From contig NZ_RAQJ01000001.1 in assembly GCF_003610635.1 (NCBI RefSeq), positions 496,474 through 560,473 on the forward strand: a stretch of 64,000 nucleotides of DNA. Reading direction: 5' to 3'. The notes beneath the pieces are model-generated. The model did no database searches, was not told the DNA's origin, and saw only the letters and a list, made by a program, of their open reading frames with translations. Positions 33,697-43,442 of the stretch are shown piece by piece. The DNA comes from Ichthyenterobacterium magnum. Lineage in GTDB: Bacteria; Bacteroidota; Bacteroidia; Flavobacteriales; Flavobacteriaceae. Positions within the stretch are counted from its first letter, which is position 1; the number at the start of each line of letters is the position of its first letter. The translations under genes and the position numbers were made by a program.

Positions 33697-34953
33697 TTAT
33701 TTCGACATTGATTTTGCAGCAAGATATGCGCCAGTCCAAGCGTTTTGAAAATTAAAACCTCCTGTTACTGCATCTACATTTAATACTTCGCCAGCAAAGT
33801 ATAAGTTTTTATGCAGCTTACTTTCAAAAGTTTTAAAATTCACTTCTTTTAAATTAATGCCTCCTGCAGTTACAAACTCTTCTTTAAATGTACTTTTCCC
33901 TTCAACCTTAAAAACGGCTTTTGTTAATTGTAATGCCAAAGCGTCTAATTGTTGTTTATTTAGCTCTGCCCAAGTTGTTTTTTCAGAAATATGAGATGCT
34001 AAAACCAATTGTTGCCAAAGTCGTTTAGGCAAATCAAATTGCGCAAATTTAAACACGGTTTTCTTATTTAGTTCTTGCTTTAATTCTTTTAAATTATCTA
34101 AACAATCGTTAAGTGATTGCCTTATAAAATTAATTTCTATTTCAAATTTATAATCACGTTTTGCCAGTTCTATAGCACCAAAAGCTGACAGTTTTAAAAT
34201 TGCCGGAGCACTCATACCAACATGTGTAATAAGTAAAGGACCTTCAGATTCTAGATTAGAATCTACAACTTTAATGGCAACATTTTTAGCTACAACTCCA
34301 GGAATGGTTTTTATACGTTTGTCTTTAATATCAAAAGTAAACAGAGACGGAATTGGTTGAGAAATCGTATGATTTAAATCTTCGAGCAACTTCCATATTT
34401 TTGGGTTACTTCCCGTTGCTATCAATAGTTTTTCTGAAATGAAATCGCCTTGGTTGGTTTGTAGTTTAAAATTATCTAAACCATGAGATGCTTCGACTGC
34501 GCTCAGCATGACATTATCATTATTATTTGGGTAAATGGATTTTACCGAGTGGTTATATAAAATGTTAACATTATGCTTTTTTGCTTCATTTAAAAAACAA
34601 TCAATTATTGTTTGTGATGAATTTGATACTGGAAACATTCTGCCATCGTCTTCAATTTTGAGTTCAACGCCTCTGTTTTCAAACCACTCAATAGTATCGC
34701 CTGTCATAAATTGATGAAAAGGGCCTAATAATTCTTTCTCACCTCTTGGATAGTTTTGTACTAGTTCTGAAGGGATAAACTCTGCATGTGTAACATTACA
34801 ACGTCCACCTCCAGAAATTTTCACTTTTTGCAAACCTTCTTTTCCACGTTCAAGAATAGCAATTTTTAATTCAGGATTAAATTCTGCAATATTAATGGCT
34901 GCAAAAAATCCTGCTGCGCCGCCTCCAACAATTATAACGTCGTATTTTTTCAT
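33697..34953 (-). CDS. HI0933/YhiN-family FAD-dependent oxidoreductase (BaiN-like)
   Basis: A 418-residue flavoprotein of the YhiN/HI0933 family. Seen: DVIIVGGGAAGFFAAINIAE at the N-terminus, GGGRCNVTHAEFIP, LLIATGSNPKIW, TFDIKDKRIKTIPGVVAKN in the inserted domain, TAGGINLKEV and the C-terminal FAGEVLNVDAVTGGFNFQNA. The physiological substrate is unclear for most members. Unusually, residues about 145-156 (VMLSAVEAS) are translated from a dispersed-repeat core (34488-34513) inserted in frame between two strands without breaking the gene. It forms a two-gene operon with DUF1697. Confidence 0.88.
   Translation of the reverse strand: MKKYDVIIVGGGAAGFFAAINIAEFNPELKIAILERGKEGLQKVKISGGGRCNVTHAEFIPSELVQNYPRGEKELLGPFHQFMTGDTIEWFENRGVELKIEDDGRMFPVSNSSQTIIDCFLNEAKKHNVNILYNHSVKSIYPNNNDNVMLSAVEASHGLDNFKLQTNQGDFISEKLLIATGSNPKIWKLLEDLNHTISQPIPSLFTFDIKDKRIKTIPGVVAKNVAIKVVDSNLESEGPLLITHVGMSAPAILKLSAFGAIELAKRDYKFEIEINFIRQSLNDCLDNLKELKQELNKKTVFKFAQFDLPKRLWQQLVLASHISEKTTWAELNKQQLDALALQLTKAVFKVEGKSTFKEEFVTAGGINLKEVNFKTFESKLHKNLYFAGEVLNVDAVTGGFNFQNAWTGAYLAAKSMSK
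34488..34513. repeat. Dispersed-repeat core inside a coding sequence
   Basis: ATGCTTCGACTGCGCTCAGC followed by ATGACA, the same CTTCGACTGCGCTCAG core as the intergenic copy at 6303. Here it lies within the HI0933-family gene and is translated as VMLSAVEAS on the minus strand. Confidence 0.8.
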
Positions 34954-35001
34954 TGTAAAATTAACTGCGTAAATTTAGCATTATAAAAGCGTATCACCTA
35001 A

Positions 35002-35856
35002 ATGAATAAATTCCTTTTCTCAATATTATTTCTTGCTACAAGTTGCAATACTGGTAACTTAAAAGTTATAGCAGATTTACCTATAGATTTAAATGAGGTT
35101 TCTGGCTTAACAGTTGATCAAAAAAACAATGTTTTTTGGATGATAAATGATAGTGGAAATAAATCAATTCTATATGGATTAGACAAAAATGGAACTATTA
35201 TAAGAGAGATTTTTATTCATGCAAAAAATAGAGATTGGGAAGATTTAACTACAGATATATATGGCAATATTTATATTGGTGACTTTGGGAATAATGATAA
35301 TGATAGTAAAGAATTAGCAATCTTAAAAATTGCGAAAGATTCGCTTAACAATAAAACTATTATTCCTGAAAGAATTTCATTCACTTATCCAGAACAAAAA
35401 AAATTCCCTCCCAAAAAAAGCAAACGTCATTTTGATTGCGAATCATTTTTCTTCTATAAAGATAGTCTTTACTTATTTACTAAAAGCAGAGTGTCAAAGA
35501 AAAAAGGACAAACAAATTTGTATCAGTTACCTTCAAAAAAAGGCCAATATAAAGCCAAATTACTAAGCTCATTTAATACTTGTGAAGAATCAGAATGTTG
35601 GGTTACTTCTGCTGACATAAATAAAGAAGGAAACAAAATGGCTTTATTAACTGAAAGCAATGTGTTTATTTTTTCAGACTTCAAAGACAATGATTTTTTT
35701 AATGGATATGTAACGAAATATAATTTTAATTTCAACTCACAAAAAGAAAGTGTATTTTTCAAAAATGACAGTACTCTTTATATTGCAGATGAATATTTAG
35801 GAATTCATGGTGGCAATTTATACGAGTTTAGCTTAAATGTTAAATCTAAAAATTAA
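35002..35856 (+). CDS. Lipoprotein with predicted beta-propeller-like repeats, unknown function
   Basis: A 284-residue exported protein with a lipobox-type signal (MNKFLFSILFLATSC). The rest resembles a beta-propeller of the phytase/esterase-like kind: LNEVSGLTVDQKNNVFWMIN, RDWEDLTTDIYGNIYIGDFG, then FDCESFFFYKDSLYLFTKSR and EECWVTSADINKEGNKMALL-like strands. Each repeat pairs 'ground-truth' strings (EVSGL, DWEDL, DCESF, SECWV), a pattern seen in Bacteroidota SdiA/esterase-like proteins whose substrates are unknown. It is convergent with the TesB gene and overlaps it by 4 bp. Confidence 0.7.
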   Translation: MNKFLFSILFLATSCNTGNLKVIADLPIDLNEVSGLTVDQKNNVFWMINDSGNKSILYGLDKNGTIIREIFIHAKNRDWEDLTTDIYGNIYIGDFGNNDNDSKELAILKIAKDSLNNKTIIPERISFTYPEQKKFPPKKSKRHFDCESFFFYKDSLYLFTKSRVSKKKGQTNLYQLPSKKGQYKAKLLSSFNTCEESECWVTSADINKEGNKMALLTESNVFIFSDFKDNDFFNGYVTKYNFNFNSQKESVFFKNDSTLYIADEYLGIHGGNLYEFSLNVKSKN

Positions 35857-36719
35857 CTTTTTAAAGGTCGCATTAAACCTTCTTGTGCTACTGAAGCCAC
35901 CAACTTACCATCTCTAGTAAAAATGTGTCCTCTAGCAAATCCGCGAGCGTTAGATGTGCTTGGCGTATCTAAAGTATACAACATCCAATCATTAAAATCG
36001 AAATCTCTAAAATACCACATACTATGGTCTAGACTTGCTGTTTGTGTATTTCCCCAATGTGCTTTACTCGCATGAGGATGCAGTGCTACACCCAAAATAT
36101 TATAATCTGATATATACGTTAAAATCTGTTGTTTTGTTGCTAAATCTAAAGTTGAAGAATCTCCTTTTAATTTAAACCAAACTTCTGTATGTGGTTCTAA
36201 ATCCTTTTTATCAAATGGGTTTATAATATCTACTGGCTTAAATTCTATGGGTCTTGGAATTTCTAAAAACGACTTAGTAGCCTTTGGTAAAAAATCACCA
36301 AATTGCTGAAGCATGTCACTCCAACTTGCTAATTCTTCAGGTTGCTTTATATCGTCTTTTATCTTAATTTGATGCTCATAACCATCTTCATTTTTATGAA
36401 AAGACGCTGCTATAATAAAAATAATTTTATCGCCCTGATTAGCAGTAACACGTCGTGTAGAAAAACTGCCTCCATCTCTAATTATGTCAACTTGGTAAGT
36501 AATTGGTAAAGCTAAATCTCCTGCTTCTAAAAAATAAGAATGCATGGAATGTAATACGCGACCATTTGTAATTGTTCTATTAGCAGCATTTAAAGATTGT
36601 GCTAAAACTTGACCACCAAAAACATTTGGGCTACCAACGGTTTTACTTATACCATTAAATTGATTTTCAGCTATTTTTTTTAAGACTAAAACCTTAAGTA
36701 AATCATTTACAGAATTCAT
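35853..36719 (-). CDS. tesB: Acyl-CoA thioesterase II
   Basis: Hydrolyses acyl-CoA to free fatty acid and CoA. The 288-residue protein is a double hot-dog: the first half has VFGGQVLAQSLNAANRT, VLHSMHSYFLEAGD and SFSTRRVTANQ; the second half has DYNILGVALHPH, TASLDHSMWYFRDFDFNDWM and the C-terminal GHIFTRDGKLVASVAQEGLM. All are TesB landmarks, including the catalytic aspartate in LDHSMWY. A TATATTTG -7-like box lies about 25 bp upstream. It appears to be a separate transcription unit from the SRPBCC gene. Confidence 0.92.
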   Translation of the reverse strand: MNSVNDLLKVLVLKKIAENQFNGISKTVGSPNVFGGQVLAQSLNAANRTITNGRVLHSMHSYFLEAGDLALPITYQVDIIRDGGSFSTRRVTANQGDKIIFIIAASFHKNEDGYEHQIKIKDDIKQPEELASWSDMLQQFGDFLPKATKSFLEIPRPIEFKPVDIINPFDKKDLEPHTEVWFKLKGDSSTLDLATKQQILTYISDYNILGVALHPHASKAHWGNTQTASLDHSMWYFRDFDFNDWMLYTLDTPSTSNARGFARGHIFTRDGKLVASVAQEGLMRPLKS

Positions 36720-36743
36720 TAATTACTTTAATTATTAAGACAT

Positions 36744-36751
36744 CAAATATA
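36744..36751 (-). promoter_or_regulatory. -7-like box (TATATTTG) upstream of tesB
   Basis: The minus strand reads TATATTTG, an exact TANNTTTG match, about 25 bp before the tesB ATG. The nearest upstream TTG is about 26 bp from it, longer than the usual -33/-7 spacing, so only the -7 element is supported. Confidence 0.4.
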
Positions 36752-36756
36752 ACTAA

Positions 36757-37182
36757 TTACTCTACTAAATAATCTTTCAATCTCTGTTTAATAAAATAGT
36801 CCCAGCCGCCTTGACAGCTTTGGCGAGTAAATTCGGGGATATCTTGAGGCAAGGTTTCTAAACCTTCACAAGTAATGCGCAATATTGATTGATGTTTATG
36901 CTCTAAAATCTCAAAAACAGCTATAGACTCACCTTCATATTCCTTGTATTGCCATGTATAAGTTATTTTTTTGTTTGGGATTACCTCAACAATTTTCCAT
37001 AAGTGCGTGAATTGTCGCCCTTCGTTTTCGATTAAAAATTGGGTTGTAAAACCAACTTCGGGTTTGAAGTCTGGAATGTTTTCAAAATACCACTGTATCA
37101 TTTGTTGGTGCTCTGTAATGGCTTTCCAAAGGGTTTCTGTAGATGTATTAAACCTTTGTTCTACAATAATTGGTTTTCTCAT
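36757..37182 (-). CDS. SRPBCC (AHSA1-like) domain protein
   Basis: A 141-residue soluble protein of the START/AHSA1-like superfamily. Seen: VEQRFNTSTETLWKAITEHQ at the N-terminus, MIQWYFENIPDFKPEVG, KITYTWQYKEY, and GGWDYFIKQRLKDYL at the C-terminus, which are typical of the SRPBCC ligand-binding fold. The ligand cannot be read from sequence. It sits between the giant calcineurin-barrel gene and tesB on the same strand. Confidence 0.85.
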   Translation of the reverse strand: MRKPIIVEQRFNTSTETLWKAITEHQQMIQWYFENIPDFKPEVGFTTQFLIENEGRQFTHLWKIVEVIPNKKITYTWQYKEYEGESIAVFEILEHKHQSILRITCEGLETLPQDIPEFTRQSCQGGWDYFIKQRLKDYLVE

Positions 37183-37194
37183 AACTTAAATACT

Positions 37195-40100
37195 CTAAAA
37201 CCCAAAGCCCATCTTAAAAGCTATACGTAAACCATCATCACTATTAAAAGCTGAAATATTAGCAGTAATCATATCTGCTGCATTTGCGAAAATTCCACCT
37301 CCAATCGATGTATTCCAATTTCTAGAATTGTCATCTTCAATCCAAACGCGGCCATAATCTAATCCGCCATAAAGCCCAATTTGTAATGGTAGAATTCCTG
37401 TTTTAACTTTTCGTAGATTTAATCTTAAGTCTGTGCTTTGTACAAAAGCTCGCTTACCTGTAAAACGCTCATTTCTGTAACCACGTAATCCTTCATTTGC
37501 TCCAATATTTGCGGCTTGGTAAAACTCAAAACCATCTCCTAAATTAATTTGACCTTTTAATTTTGTAGCTAATACTAATTGTCCGTTTGGCATTAGTTTA
37601 TAATTAAAACCAAGCTCTGGAATAAGATATCCATAGCCTTTTGAAGAATCGATGTTATTTTTATAACCTGTTTGTATAGCAACCATCATTCCTAATGTTG
37701 GAAATGCTTTGTTATCTAAATTTGCATAGTGATATTTAGCATCGATACCATAAAAATTATTACTAACATCTATATTATCACCTATAAAAACATTAATGAA
37801 TCGTCCAGCTGTTTCTTCAATTTCATAAGACTCATAAGCTAATCCTATTTTAAAAATTGCACCTAAACGACCTCTCCAAATTAATGAAGGCGCTAACTTT
37901 ATTGTTCTTAACTTCACACGATTATAGTCTAAATTTACATCAAGACCATCATTCTCGTCAGCTTCTGGATTAGGTGTTTCGTTTCCAAATCCAAAGAAAT
38001 TAATAGCATAATTTGGACTAGTAAACTTAGCATTTAACTTAAGGTTCATGTTTCCAACCACATTTGCAAATTCTCCTTTGTACCCTAAATCGAAACCTTG
38101 AGTAGCAAAATAATATGCGCCAGAGATTGTATGTTGTGACGAAAAAGGATTTCTCTCAAAACCATAATTGGTTATGGTGTTAGTAAACCCAATTTTTAAT
38201 CCGTCATCAGGATTTGAACCTATAGTTGGAATAAATTGGTTACTATTATTTTTTAGTTTCTTATGGTCATAAACATTAATTTGATAATCATCGGTTAGTT
38301 TTTTACTTCCAAGAATAGTAACAAACTTGCTTTCTTTGGTTTTATAATCATACATCTTAACTTTTTTACCATTTTGGATATTGTAAGTATCTCGATTCTG
38401 ACCTCCAATTAATCGTAGTCTAATTAGCTTATCGCCTTCGCCTGAGACCTTAAACACATCATCATCATCTAAGCCATAAATCCATATTTCTTTAGTGTCA
38501 TTACTTGTGTACGTACGTTGGTAAAATACATCTGCTTTTTCACCTTTTTTAATTCTATATCCTGTTACTTTTGTATTGCCCTTTGGCATACGCTTAACCT
38601 CAAACCAATCGTCTTTATTTGTCCCTTTTATAATAGCAAATTGATTAATATGATTGTAATACTCATCAGATATCTTTTGAAGATTTGCTCTTCTCCCTTG
38701 TAGCTTTCGTTTAATCTCTTGTATGGTTTTTTGATTTACTTCTGAAGGAAAATAAGTAAAGGCTTCATCAATAACAGCATCAGTTAAATTCTCGACAATA
38801 TGCTTTACTTGAGCATCCCAAACACTTCGATTAGATTGATTTATTAAGGCCACATCTAAAGGATAAGGTTCTAAATTAAACCACTTTGGGCTTTTTAAAT
38901 CTTCATCATAGCTCTTCATTAAACGTAAAGAAGGTATTACTGTTGTAGCAAAACTTAATAAAGCACCATCTGCCATAATAGAGAATGCTTGGTCTCGATC
39001 TCTTGGCATTGGTCTATAAATCGTTTTACTTTTTTCTTTAAATTTAGCCCAACGCCATTGATCTTCGTGTCTGTCCCAATCGCCAATAAGCATATCAAAT
39101 AAACGCGCTCGTATGTATGCAGCTTCATCTAGTTTATGATCTTCATCTTCATGTAATTCTTTTAACAAATCATCTGTACTAATTAATTCATTTGAAAAAC
39201 CAAAACTTGCCTTATCTCCATGTCCATCTGAGGCACGCTCTTCAATCATATATAACTCATCTCCAAACTCATCATTAAAATGACCTAAAGCATTTTGTTT
39301 TGGTATATAATATAAAACTGGATTTGTATGAAAGATGCCCACTGCTTTAGACAGCGTGCCAATAGTAAAAGGCGCATAAGGATGAGAACCTGTAAACACA
39401 TCTAACAACAAGCCTTCTGTATACGTATCGTTAAATTGCCCTTCAATATATTGATCTTTAAATGCTACAGATTGAAGGTATTGCACGGCATTTTTCCGTA
39501 AAGCTCTCATTACATATTCTCTACCATCTTTATCTTTTAAACGTATGGATTTAGATTGGTGTCCACCTCCTTTTCGTACGACTGTTAAACCACCAAATAA
39601 AGTGTCTAAGTTAACCGTTGGCACTGTTACTTTTTTACTAAAATCATCACGATAACGTTCTCCCCAAAGCGTCTTATAAAGTCTACCTTTTGTTGTTTCT
39701 TTTTCAGAGTATATTGACGTTGTTTTTTTGTTTGAAAAGCTATTTGGGTACGTTGTAAATTTCTTTTTATCGTTTGGTTTTAAAACTTGTGTTTCAAAAA
39801 CTACTTTATTATCTGCTACTGAATAAAACCGAACATAAGACGAACCATCTTTAAACACATCTAACCTAGCATAGCCTGAAGTTCCGTATGAAAATTGACC
39901 GTTACCTACATTTCGTGTTGCTGATACTTTAGATCCAGAACCACTAACAATTTGCGGTAAATTGTCCTGAACAATATACTGTAAATTATGGTCGTGCCCA
40001 GAAACAAAAATGGTTTTATTGTTTTCTTGAGATAAAGTAATGATGCGTTTTCTGAACTCGTTATACAGTTTATTTTGAATATCAACTGTGGTTACTCCAC

Positions 40101-40872
40101 CTGTTTTTCTTATTAAATTTTTTAAAGTTCCTAAAACTGGAATAGGAGACATGTGACTCCCAAAAGAATATTGCCCACCATGAGAACCATTGGTAAACAT
40201 AGGATGATGTACTGCTACAATAGTTGTCTTACCACGTGCCTTTTTTATCTGACTCTCAAATTCATCAAAAAACTTTGTTCGTGTTTTTATCTCACAATCA
40301 TCATTTATCGTTGGGTGTTTATCCCAATTGGTTAAATACCACTCAGAATCTACAAGAATCAAAACAACATCATCTGAGATATTAACCTTTTCTATTGGGC
40401 AGCCATTTTCTGGTAAGAACGTGTTTTTTCCTAACTTATCTTCAACATATTTTTCTTGTCGTTTTAAACCTTTTACACCATCACTATACCAATCATGATT
40501 ACCAGGAATAAAAATAGTTTCACCTTTAAAATTCTCAACAGCATTTATTTGTGTATTAAGCTGGTGTTCTGCAAATGCTCTTTGTTCATGTGATTTTTTT
40601 GGCAACCCATTTTCATAAATATTATCACCTAAAAAAATTACAGTACTGTTTTTAGATGCCTTATTTAATTCTGATTTAAAAGCTTTTATGGTTTGAGAAG
40701 AATTACCAATTGGACTATTTCCGCCATCTCCAATTAAGTAGAATGAATATGCTATTTCTTTATCTGGAAAGAATGCGGTAGCATTATAATTACTATACTG
40801 TGGCTTATACGTTGCGCAAGAACTTATTAAAAAAGTTATAAGAATGAAAACGAGGGAATATTTATGATGCAT
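37195..40872 (-). CDS. Giant lipoprotein: metallophosphatase + kinase-like region + Omp85-type barrel
   Basis: A 1225-residue exported protein with a lipobox signal (FILITFLISSC). Residues about 45-310 are a calcineurin-like metallophosphatase: IGDGGN, FLGDNIYENG, PGNHDW, VHHPMFTNGSHGG and VSGHDHN supply the usual metal ligands. Residues about 430-650 look kinase-like: a glycine-rich GGGHQSKSIRL, EYVMRALRK (candidate ATP lysine, about residue 452), IGDWDRHEDQWRW (about 596) and PRDRDQAFS (about 622), as in HipA/FAM20-type atypical kinases. From about 880 it is strand-rich, with LRGYR (about 1127) and a terminal phenylalanine, as in Omp85 barrels. The phosphatase and barrel are well supported; the kinase reading is inference. 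Confidence 0.8.
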   Translation of the reverse strand: MHHKYSLVFILITFLISSCATYKPQYSNYNATAFFPDKEIAYSFYLIGDGGNSPIGNSSQTIKAFKSELNKASKNSTVIFLGDNIYENGLPKKSHEQRAFAEHQLNTQINAVENFKGETIFIPGNHDWYSDGVKGLKRQEKYVEDKLGKNTFLPENGCPIEKVNISDDVVLILVDSEWYLTNWDKHPTINDDCEIKTRTKFFDEFESQIKKARGKTTIVAVHHPMFTNGSHGGQYSFGSHMSPIPVLGTLKNLIRKTGGVTTVDIQNKLYNEFRKRIITLSQENNKTIFVSGHDHNLQYIVQDNLPQIVSGSGSKVSATRNVGNGQFSYGTSGYARLDVFKDGSSYVRFYSVADNKVVFETQVLKPNDKKKFTTYPNSFSNKKTTSIYSEKETTKGRLYKTLWGERYRDDFSKKVTVPTVNLDTLFGGLTVVRKGGGHQSKSIRLKDKDGREYVMRALRKNAVQYLQSVAFKDQYIEGQFNDTYTEGLLLDVFTGSHPYAPFTIGTLSKAVGIFHTNPVLYYIPKQNALGHFNDEFGDELYMIEERASDGHGDKASFGFSNELISTDDLLKELHEDEDHKLDEAAYIRARLFDMLIGDWDRHEDQWRWAKFKEKSKTIYRPMPRDRDQAFSIMADGALLSFATTVIPSLRLMKSYDEDLKSPKWFNLEPYPLDVALINQSNRSVWDAQVKHIVENLTDAVIDEAFTYFPSEVNQKTIQEIKRKLQGRRANLQKISDEYYNHINQFAIIKGTNKDDWFEVKRMPKGNTKVTGYRIKKGEKADVFYQRTYTSNDTKEIWIYGLDDDDVFKVSGEGDKLIRLRLIGGQNRDTYNIQNGKKVKMYDYKTKESKFVTILGSKKLTDDYQINVYDHKKLKNNSNQFIPTIGSNPDDGLKIGFTNTITNYGFERNPFSSQHTISGAYYFATQGFDLGYKGEFANVVGNMNLKLNAKFTSPNYAINFFGFGNETPNPEADENDGLDVNLDYNRVKLRTIKLAPSLIWRGRLGAIFKIGLAYESYEIEETAGRFINVFIGDNIDVSNNFYGIDAKYHYANLDNKAFPTLGMMVAIQTGYKNNIDSSKGYGYLIPELGFNYKLMPNGQLVLATKLKGQINLGDGFEFYQAANIGANEGLRGYRNERFTGKRAFVQSTDLRLNLRKVKTGILPLQIGLYGGLDYGRVWIEDDNSRNWNTSIGGGIFANAADMITANISAFNSDDGLRIAFKMGFGF

Positions 40873-40952
40873 TATTTTGGTAGTTAATTATCAAGTTAAA
40901 GTTACGTCTTTTTTATAAATTACATCTAACCTAACACCGAAGGATTAAGGTG

Positions 40953-42176
40953 TTAAGCATTTATAATTTCAGTATTAAAAATTACTTCACTAGCTATAGT
41001 TTTATGCACAGGGCAGCGCGATGCAATTTCTTTTAAGCGCTGTTTTTGGGAGTCATCTAAATTTCCAATAAACTTTAACTTTTTATTAATATGATCTAAA
41101 TAACCTGGTTTTTCTATATCTAATTCTAATGCGTCACTATGTTTTCTAGAATGTGAGACATATACAAACACTTCTTGTAAATCCCATTGTTTGCGTTGCG
41201 CATACATTTTTAATGTCATTACTGTACAAGCTGCTAATCCAGCATTTAAATACTCATAAGGCGATGGCCCAAAATCATCTCCTCCAATTGATGCAGGTTC
41301 ATCTGCTATCATACTATGATTTTTAGTTTGAATTGACGTTGTAAAATTGTCTTCAACTAAATTTAAATGACCAACTAATTGTTCGCCATGGGTTTCTAAC
41401 ATATCATTTTCTTGTTGCGGAAAATAGCGCTGTACCCAAGTACCAATTACATTTCCAGCATAATTACTATCGTTAGAATTAGACAACAAGTGATCTGCGT
41501 TATCTAAGGTTACAAAACTTTTTGGATGATGTGCATTCACATACAACTGTTCTGCATTTTTAATACCGACAATGGTATCTGTTGGAGAATGCATTATTAA
41601 CAGCGGTTTTCGTAAGTTTTTTACAACTGAAGGCAAATCGGTTTTATCAAAATCTGAAACAAATTCAGGGTTTATTTTAAATGGTCGCCCACCAATATTT
41701 ACTTCGGTTAATTCGCCCTCTCTTATGGAGTCGATATCATGCGAAAACAAATGCTTAACATGGCTTACCGTAGCTGGTGCACCAATTGTTGCAACAGCTT
41801 TTATGTTTTCTAGTTTTGAAGCGGCACTAATTACAGCTGCGCCACCAAGCGAATGACCTACAATTAATTCTGGCGCTTTATAATTGTTCGTCATAAAATT
41901 GCTTACAGCAATTAAATCTTCAACGTTTCCTGAAAAATGACTTTCGGTAAATTCGCCTTCGCTTTTCCCTAAACCTGTAAAATCAAATCGTACCACACCA
42001 AACCCATAATTGGTTAGTGCCCGACTAATATTTTTTACAGCACTTAACGAACTTGTACAGGTAAAACAATGTGCAAAAATGGCATATCGACTAGGTTTTT
42101 GGTTTGCTGGAAGCTCTAAATAAGCTTGTAATTTAAGTCCTTTTTTATTTTGAATATTGAGTTTCGTGCTTCTCAT
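40953..42176 (-). CDS. Bifunctional alpha/beta hydrolase / OsmC-like protein
   Basis: A 407-residue fusion. Residues about 1-255 are an alpha/beta hydrolase with an HCFTC oxyanion region, the nucleophile elbow [12 protein letters not shown] (Ser about residue 108), and a late aspartate/histidine ([20 protein letters not shown]). Residues about 270-407 are OsmC-like: [37 protein letters not shown] and the C-terminal RCPVHKTI, giving the two peroxidatic cysteines. OsmC enzymes reduce organic hydroperoxides. It is last in a minus-strand run of thiol and methionine-repair genes, overlapping the second MsrA by 32 bp. Confidence 0.9.
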   Translation of the reverse strand: MRSTKLNIQNKKGLKLQAYLELPANQKPSRYAIFAHCFTCTSSLSAVKNISRALTNYGFGVVRFDFTGLGKSEGEFTESHFSGNVEDLIAVSNFMTNNYKAPELIVGHSLGGAAVISAASKLENIKAVATIGAPATVSHVKHLFSHDIDSIREGELTEVNIGGRPFKINPEFVSDFDKTDLPSVVKNLRKPLLIMHSPTDTIVGIKNAEQLYVNAHHPKSFVTLDNADHLLSNSNDSNYAGNVIGTWVQRYFPQQENDMLETHGEQLVGHLNLVEDNFTTSIQTKNHSMIADEPASIGGDDFGPSPYEYLNAGLAACTVMTLKMYAQRKQWDLQEVFVYVSHSRKHSDALELDIEKPGYLDHINKKLKFIGNLDDSQKQRLKEIASRCPVHKTIASEVIFNTEIINA

Positions 42177-42690
42177 TTGTTCTTAAATGATTTAATTTTT
42201 CTTGATTTGTATAAACTGAAAATTGTTTTAATAAAAGCTTCAATTTTGGATTGATAAACGCTTTACAAAAAGGTTTATTTGGGTTCTTTTGATAATAGTT
42301 TTGAATGGCTTCACGTGAGACTTTAAATTCTGAAAAAGGAAATACTTTAGTTATAATCTTATCATCAAAATCTTTTTGAAGGTTTTTAATTATCTCTTTA
42401 GATTCATATTCTTGTTCCTTAGAAAAGGAATATATAGCTGAACGGTATTTTTCTCTCATAGAGTGATTACTTGTGCTTTTATGGGTATGCAAATGAATCT
42501 CTATTAATGCTTTTAATGTAATTTCTTTAGGGTTAAAATGAACGATTACTGCTTCTGAAAATGTATTATTTTCATCAATTGAAGCGACGTATCCTTGTTC
42601 TACTTTTTCAACACCCTTTAAAGATTGAAACACAGCTTCGGTACACCAATGGCAACCACCACCAAACCCTATTTTAGTTTTTCTATCCAT
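42145..42690 (-). CDS. msrA: Peptide-methionine (S)-S-oxide reductase MsrA (copy 1 of 2)
   Basis: Reduces methionine-S-sulfoxide in proteins. The active site is [20 protein letters not shown] (catalytic Cys about residue 12; HW replaces the commoner FW), with [15 protein letters not shown] and [21 protein letters not shown] (a DPT-like region altered to KST). The C-terminal part includes [20 protein letters not shown]. It is more divergent than the msrA at 43553. It overlaps the glutaredoxin-like gene by 22 bp upstream and the hydrolase-OsmC gene by 32 bp downstream. Confidence 0.87.
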   Translation of the reverse strand: MDRKTKIGFGGGCHWCTEAVFQSLKGVEKVEQGYVASIDENNTFSEAVIVHFNPKEITLKALIEIHLHTHKSTSNHSMREKYRSAIYSFSKEQEYESKEIIKNLQKDFDDKIITKVFPFSEFKVSREAIQNYYQKNPNKPFCKAFINPKLKLLLKQFSVYTNQEKLNHLRTNEKHETQYSK

Positions 42691-42917
42691 TTGTTTAACT
42701 CTAAATCTGATGGATTTCTCAATTTTTTCGTTCCAATAGTAATTGTTGGAAAATTAAGCTTTCTGTTTTTATAAAGACCACGCAGTAGTATTGCGTGGTC
42801 TTTATTTTCTTCAACATCCAGAAATATATAATCTAAATGGCGCGTTTCAAAAAACGCTTTATAATGTTGTGTTTTGTGGCATCTTTCGGTGCCATAAAGT
42901 TTAATTTTTGTTGCCAT
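42669..42917 (-). CDS. Small glutaredoxin-like protein
   Basis: An 82-residue thioredoxin-fold protein starting KIKLYGTERCHKTQHYK with the redox motif reduced to CxxT (ERCHKT), so it is monothiol or non-redox. LNFPTITIGTKKLRNPSD gives the cis-proline (FPT) and the ending LNKWIEKLK is typical of glutaredoxin helix 4. It is abutted by the TlpA-like gene upstream and overlaps msrA downstream, suggesting a supply of reducing equivalents for methionine sulfoxide reduction (inference). Confidence 0.78.
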   Translation of the reverse strand: MATKIKLYGTERCHKTQHYKAFFETRHLDYIFLDVEENKDHAILLRGLYKNRKLNFPTITIGTKKLRNPSDLELNKWIEKLK

Positions 42918-43409
42918 TTATTTCAATGTTTTTAAAAACTCAATAGCCGCATCTGGATTTAAGTGAAAATCACTAAACACAACATTGTCATGTTTATCAA
43001 TAAAAATAAACCATGGTGTGCCTCCAGTTTTATAGTTTGCCATTATGTTAGAATGTGATTTATCATCATTTCCAGCATCATGACCAAATGGTATTTTTAA
43101 ATTATATTGTTTTTGAGTTTCAACCATCTTTTCAAAAGTATTTACATCATGACCTTCAAAAACGGTTTGAATTGCTAAAAAGGTAATGTTTTCGCTTTCT
43201 TTTAAAGCATTAACCATTTTCTTTAAATCTGGCAACCCTTTGCTATGGCAACCTGGGCACCAATGCTGAAAACAATACACAATTTTAAATTGTCCTTTAA
43301 AATCTGTAAGTTTTATGGCTTCCGTTTTATTCCCATTAGCATCTACCCAATGCTTCACATTAAATTCTGGAGCTTTAAAAACTTGTGTTTGTTCTGCTTT
43401 ATTTGACAT
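42918..43409 (-). CDS. TlpA/peroxiredoxin-like thioredoxin-fold protein
   Basis: A 163-residue soluble thioredoxin-fold protein without a signal peptide. Seen: FKAPEFNVKHWVDANG, LTDFKGQFKIVYCFQHWCPG with the CPGC motif at about residue 53, FLAIQTVFEGHDVNTFEK, and YKTGGTPWFIFIDKHDNVVF with the cis-proline TPW. The CPGC motif fits a redoxin with thiol-disulfide or peroxidase activity. It is 1 bp from the glutaredoxin-like gene and is probably co-translated. Confidence 0.85.
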   Translation of the reverse strand: MSNKAEQTQVFKAPEFNVKHWVDANGNKTEAIKLTDFKGQFKIVYCFQHWCPGCHSKGLPDLKKMVNALKESENITFLAIQTVFEGHDVNTFEKMVETQKQYNLKIPFGHDAGNDDKSHSNIMANYKTGGTPWFIFIDKHDNVVFSDFHLNPDAAIEFLKTLK

Positions 43410-43442
43410 TATTTTGACTTTCTATTTGGTTTGAATTTACAT

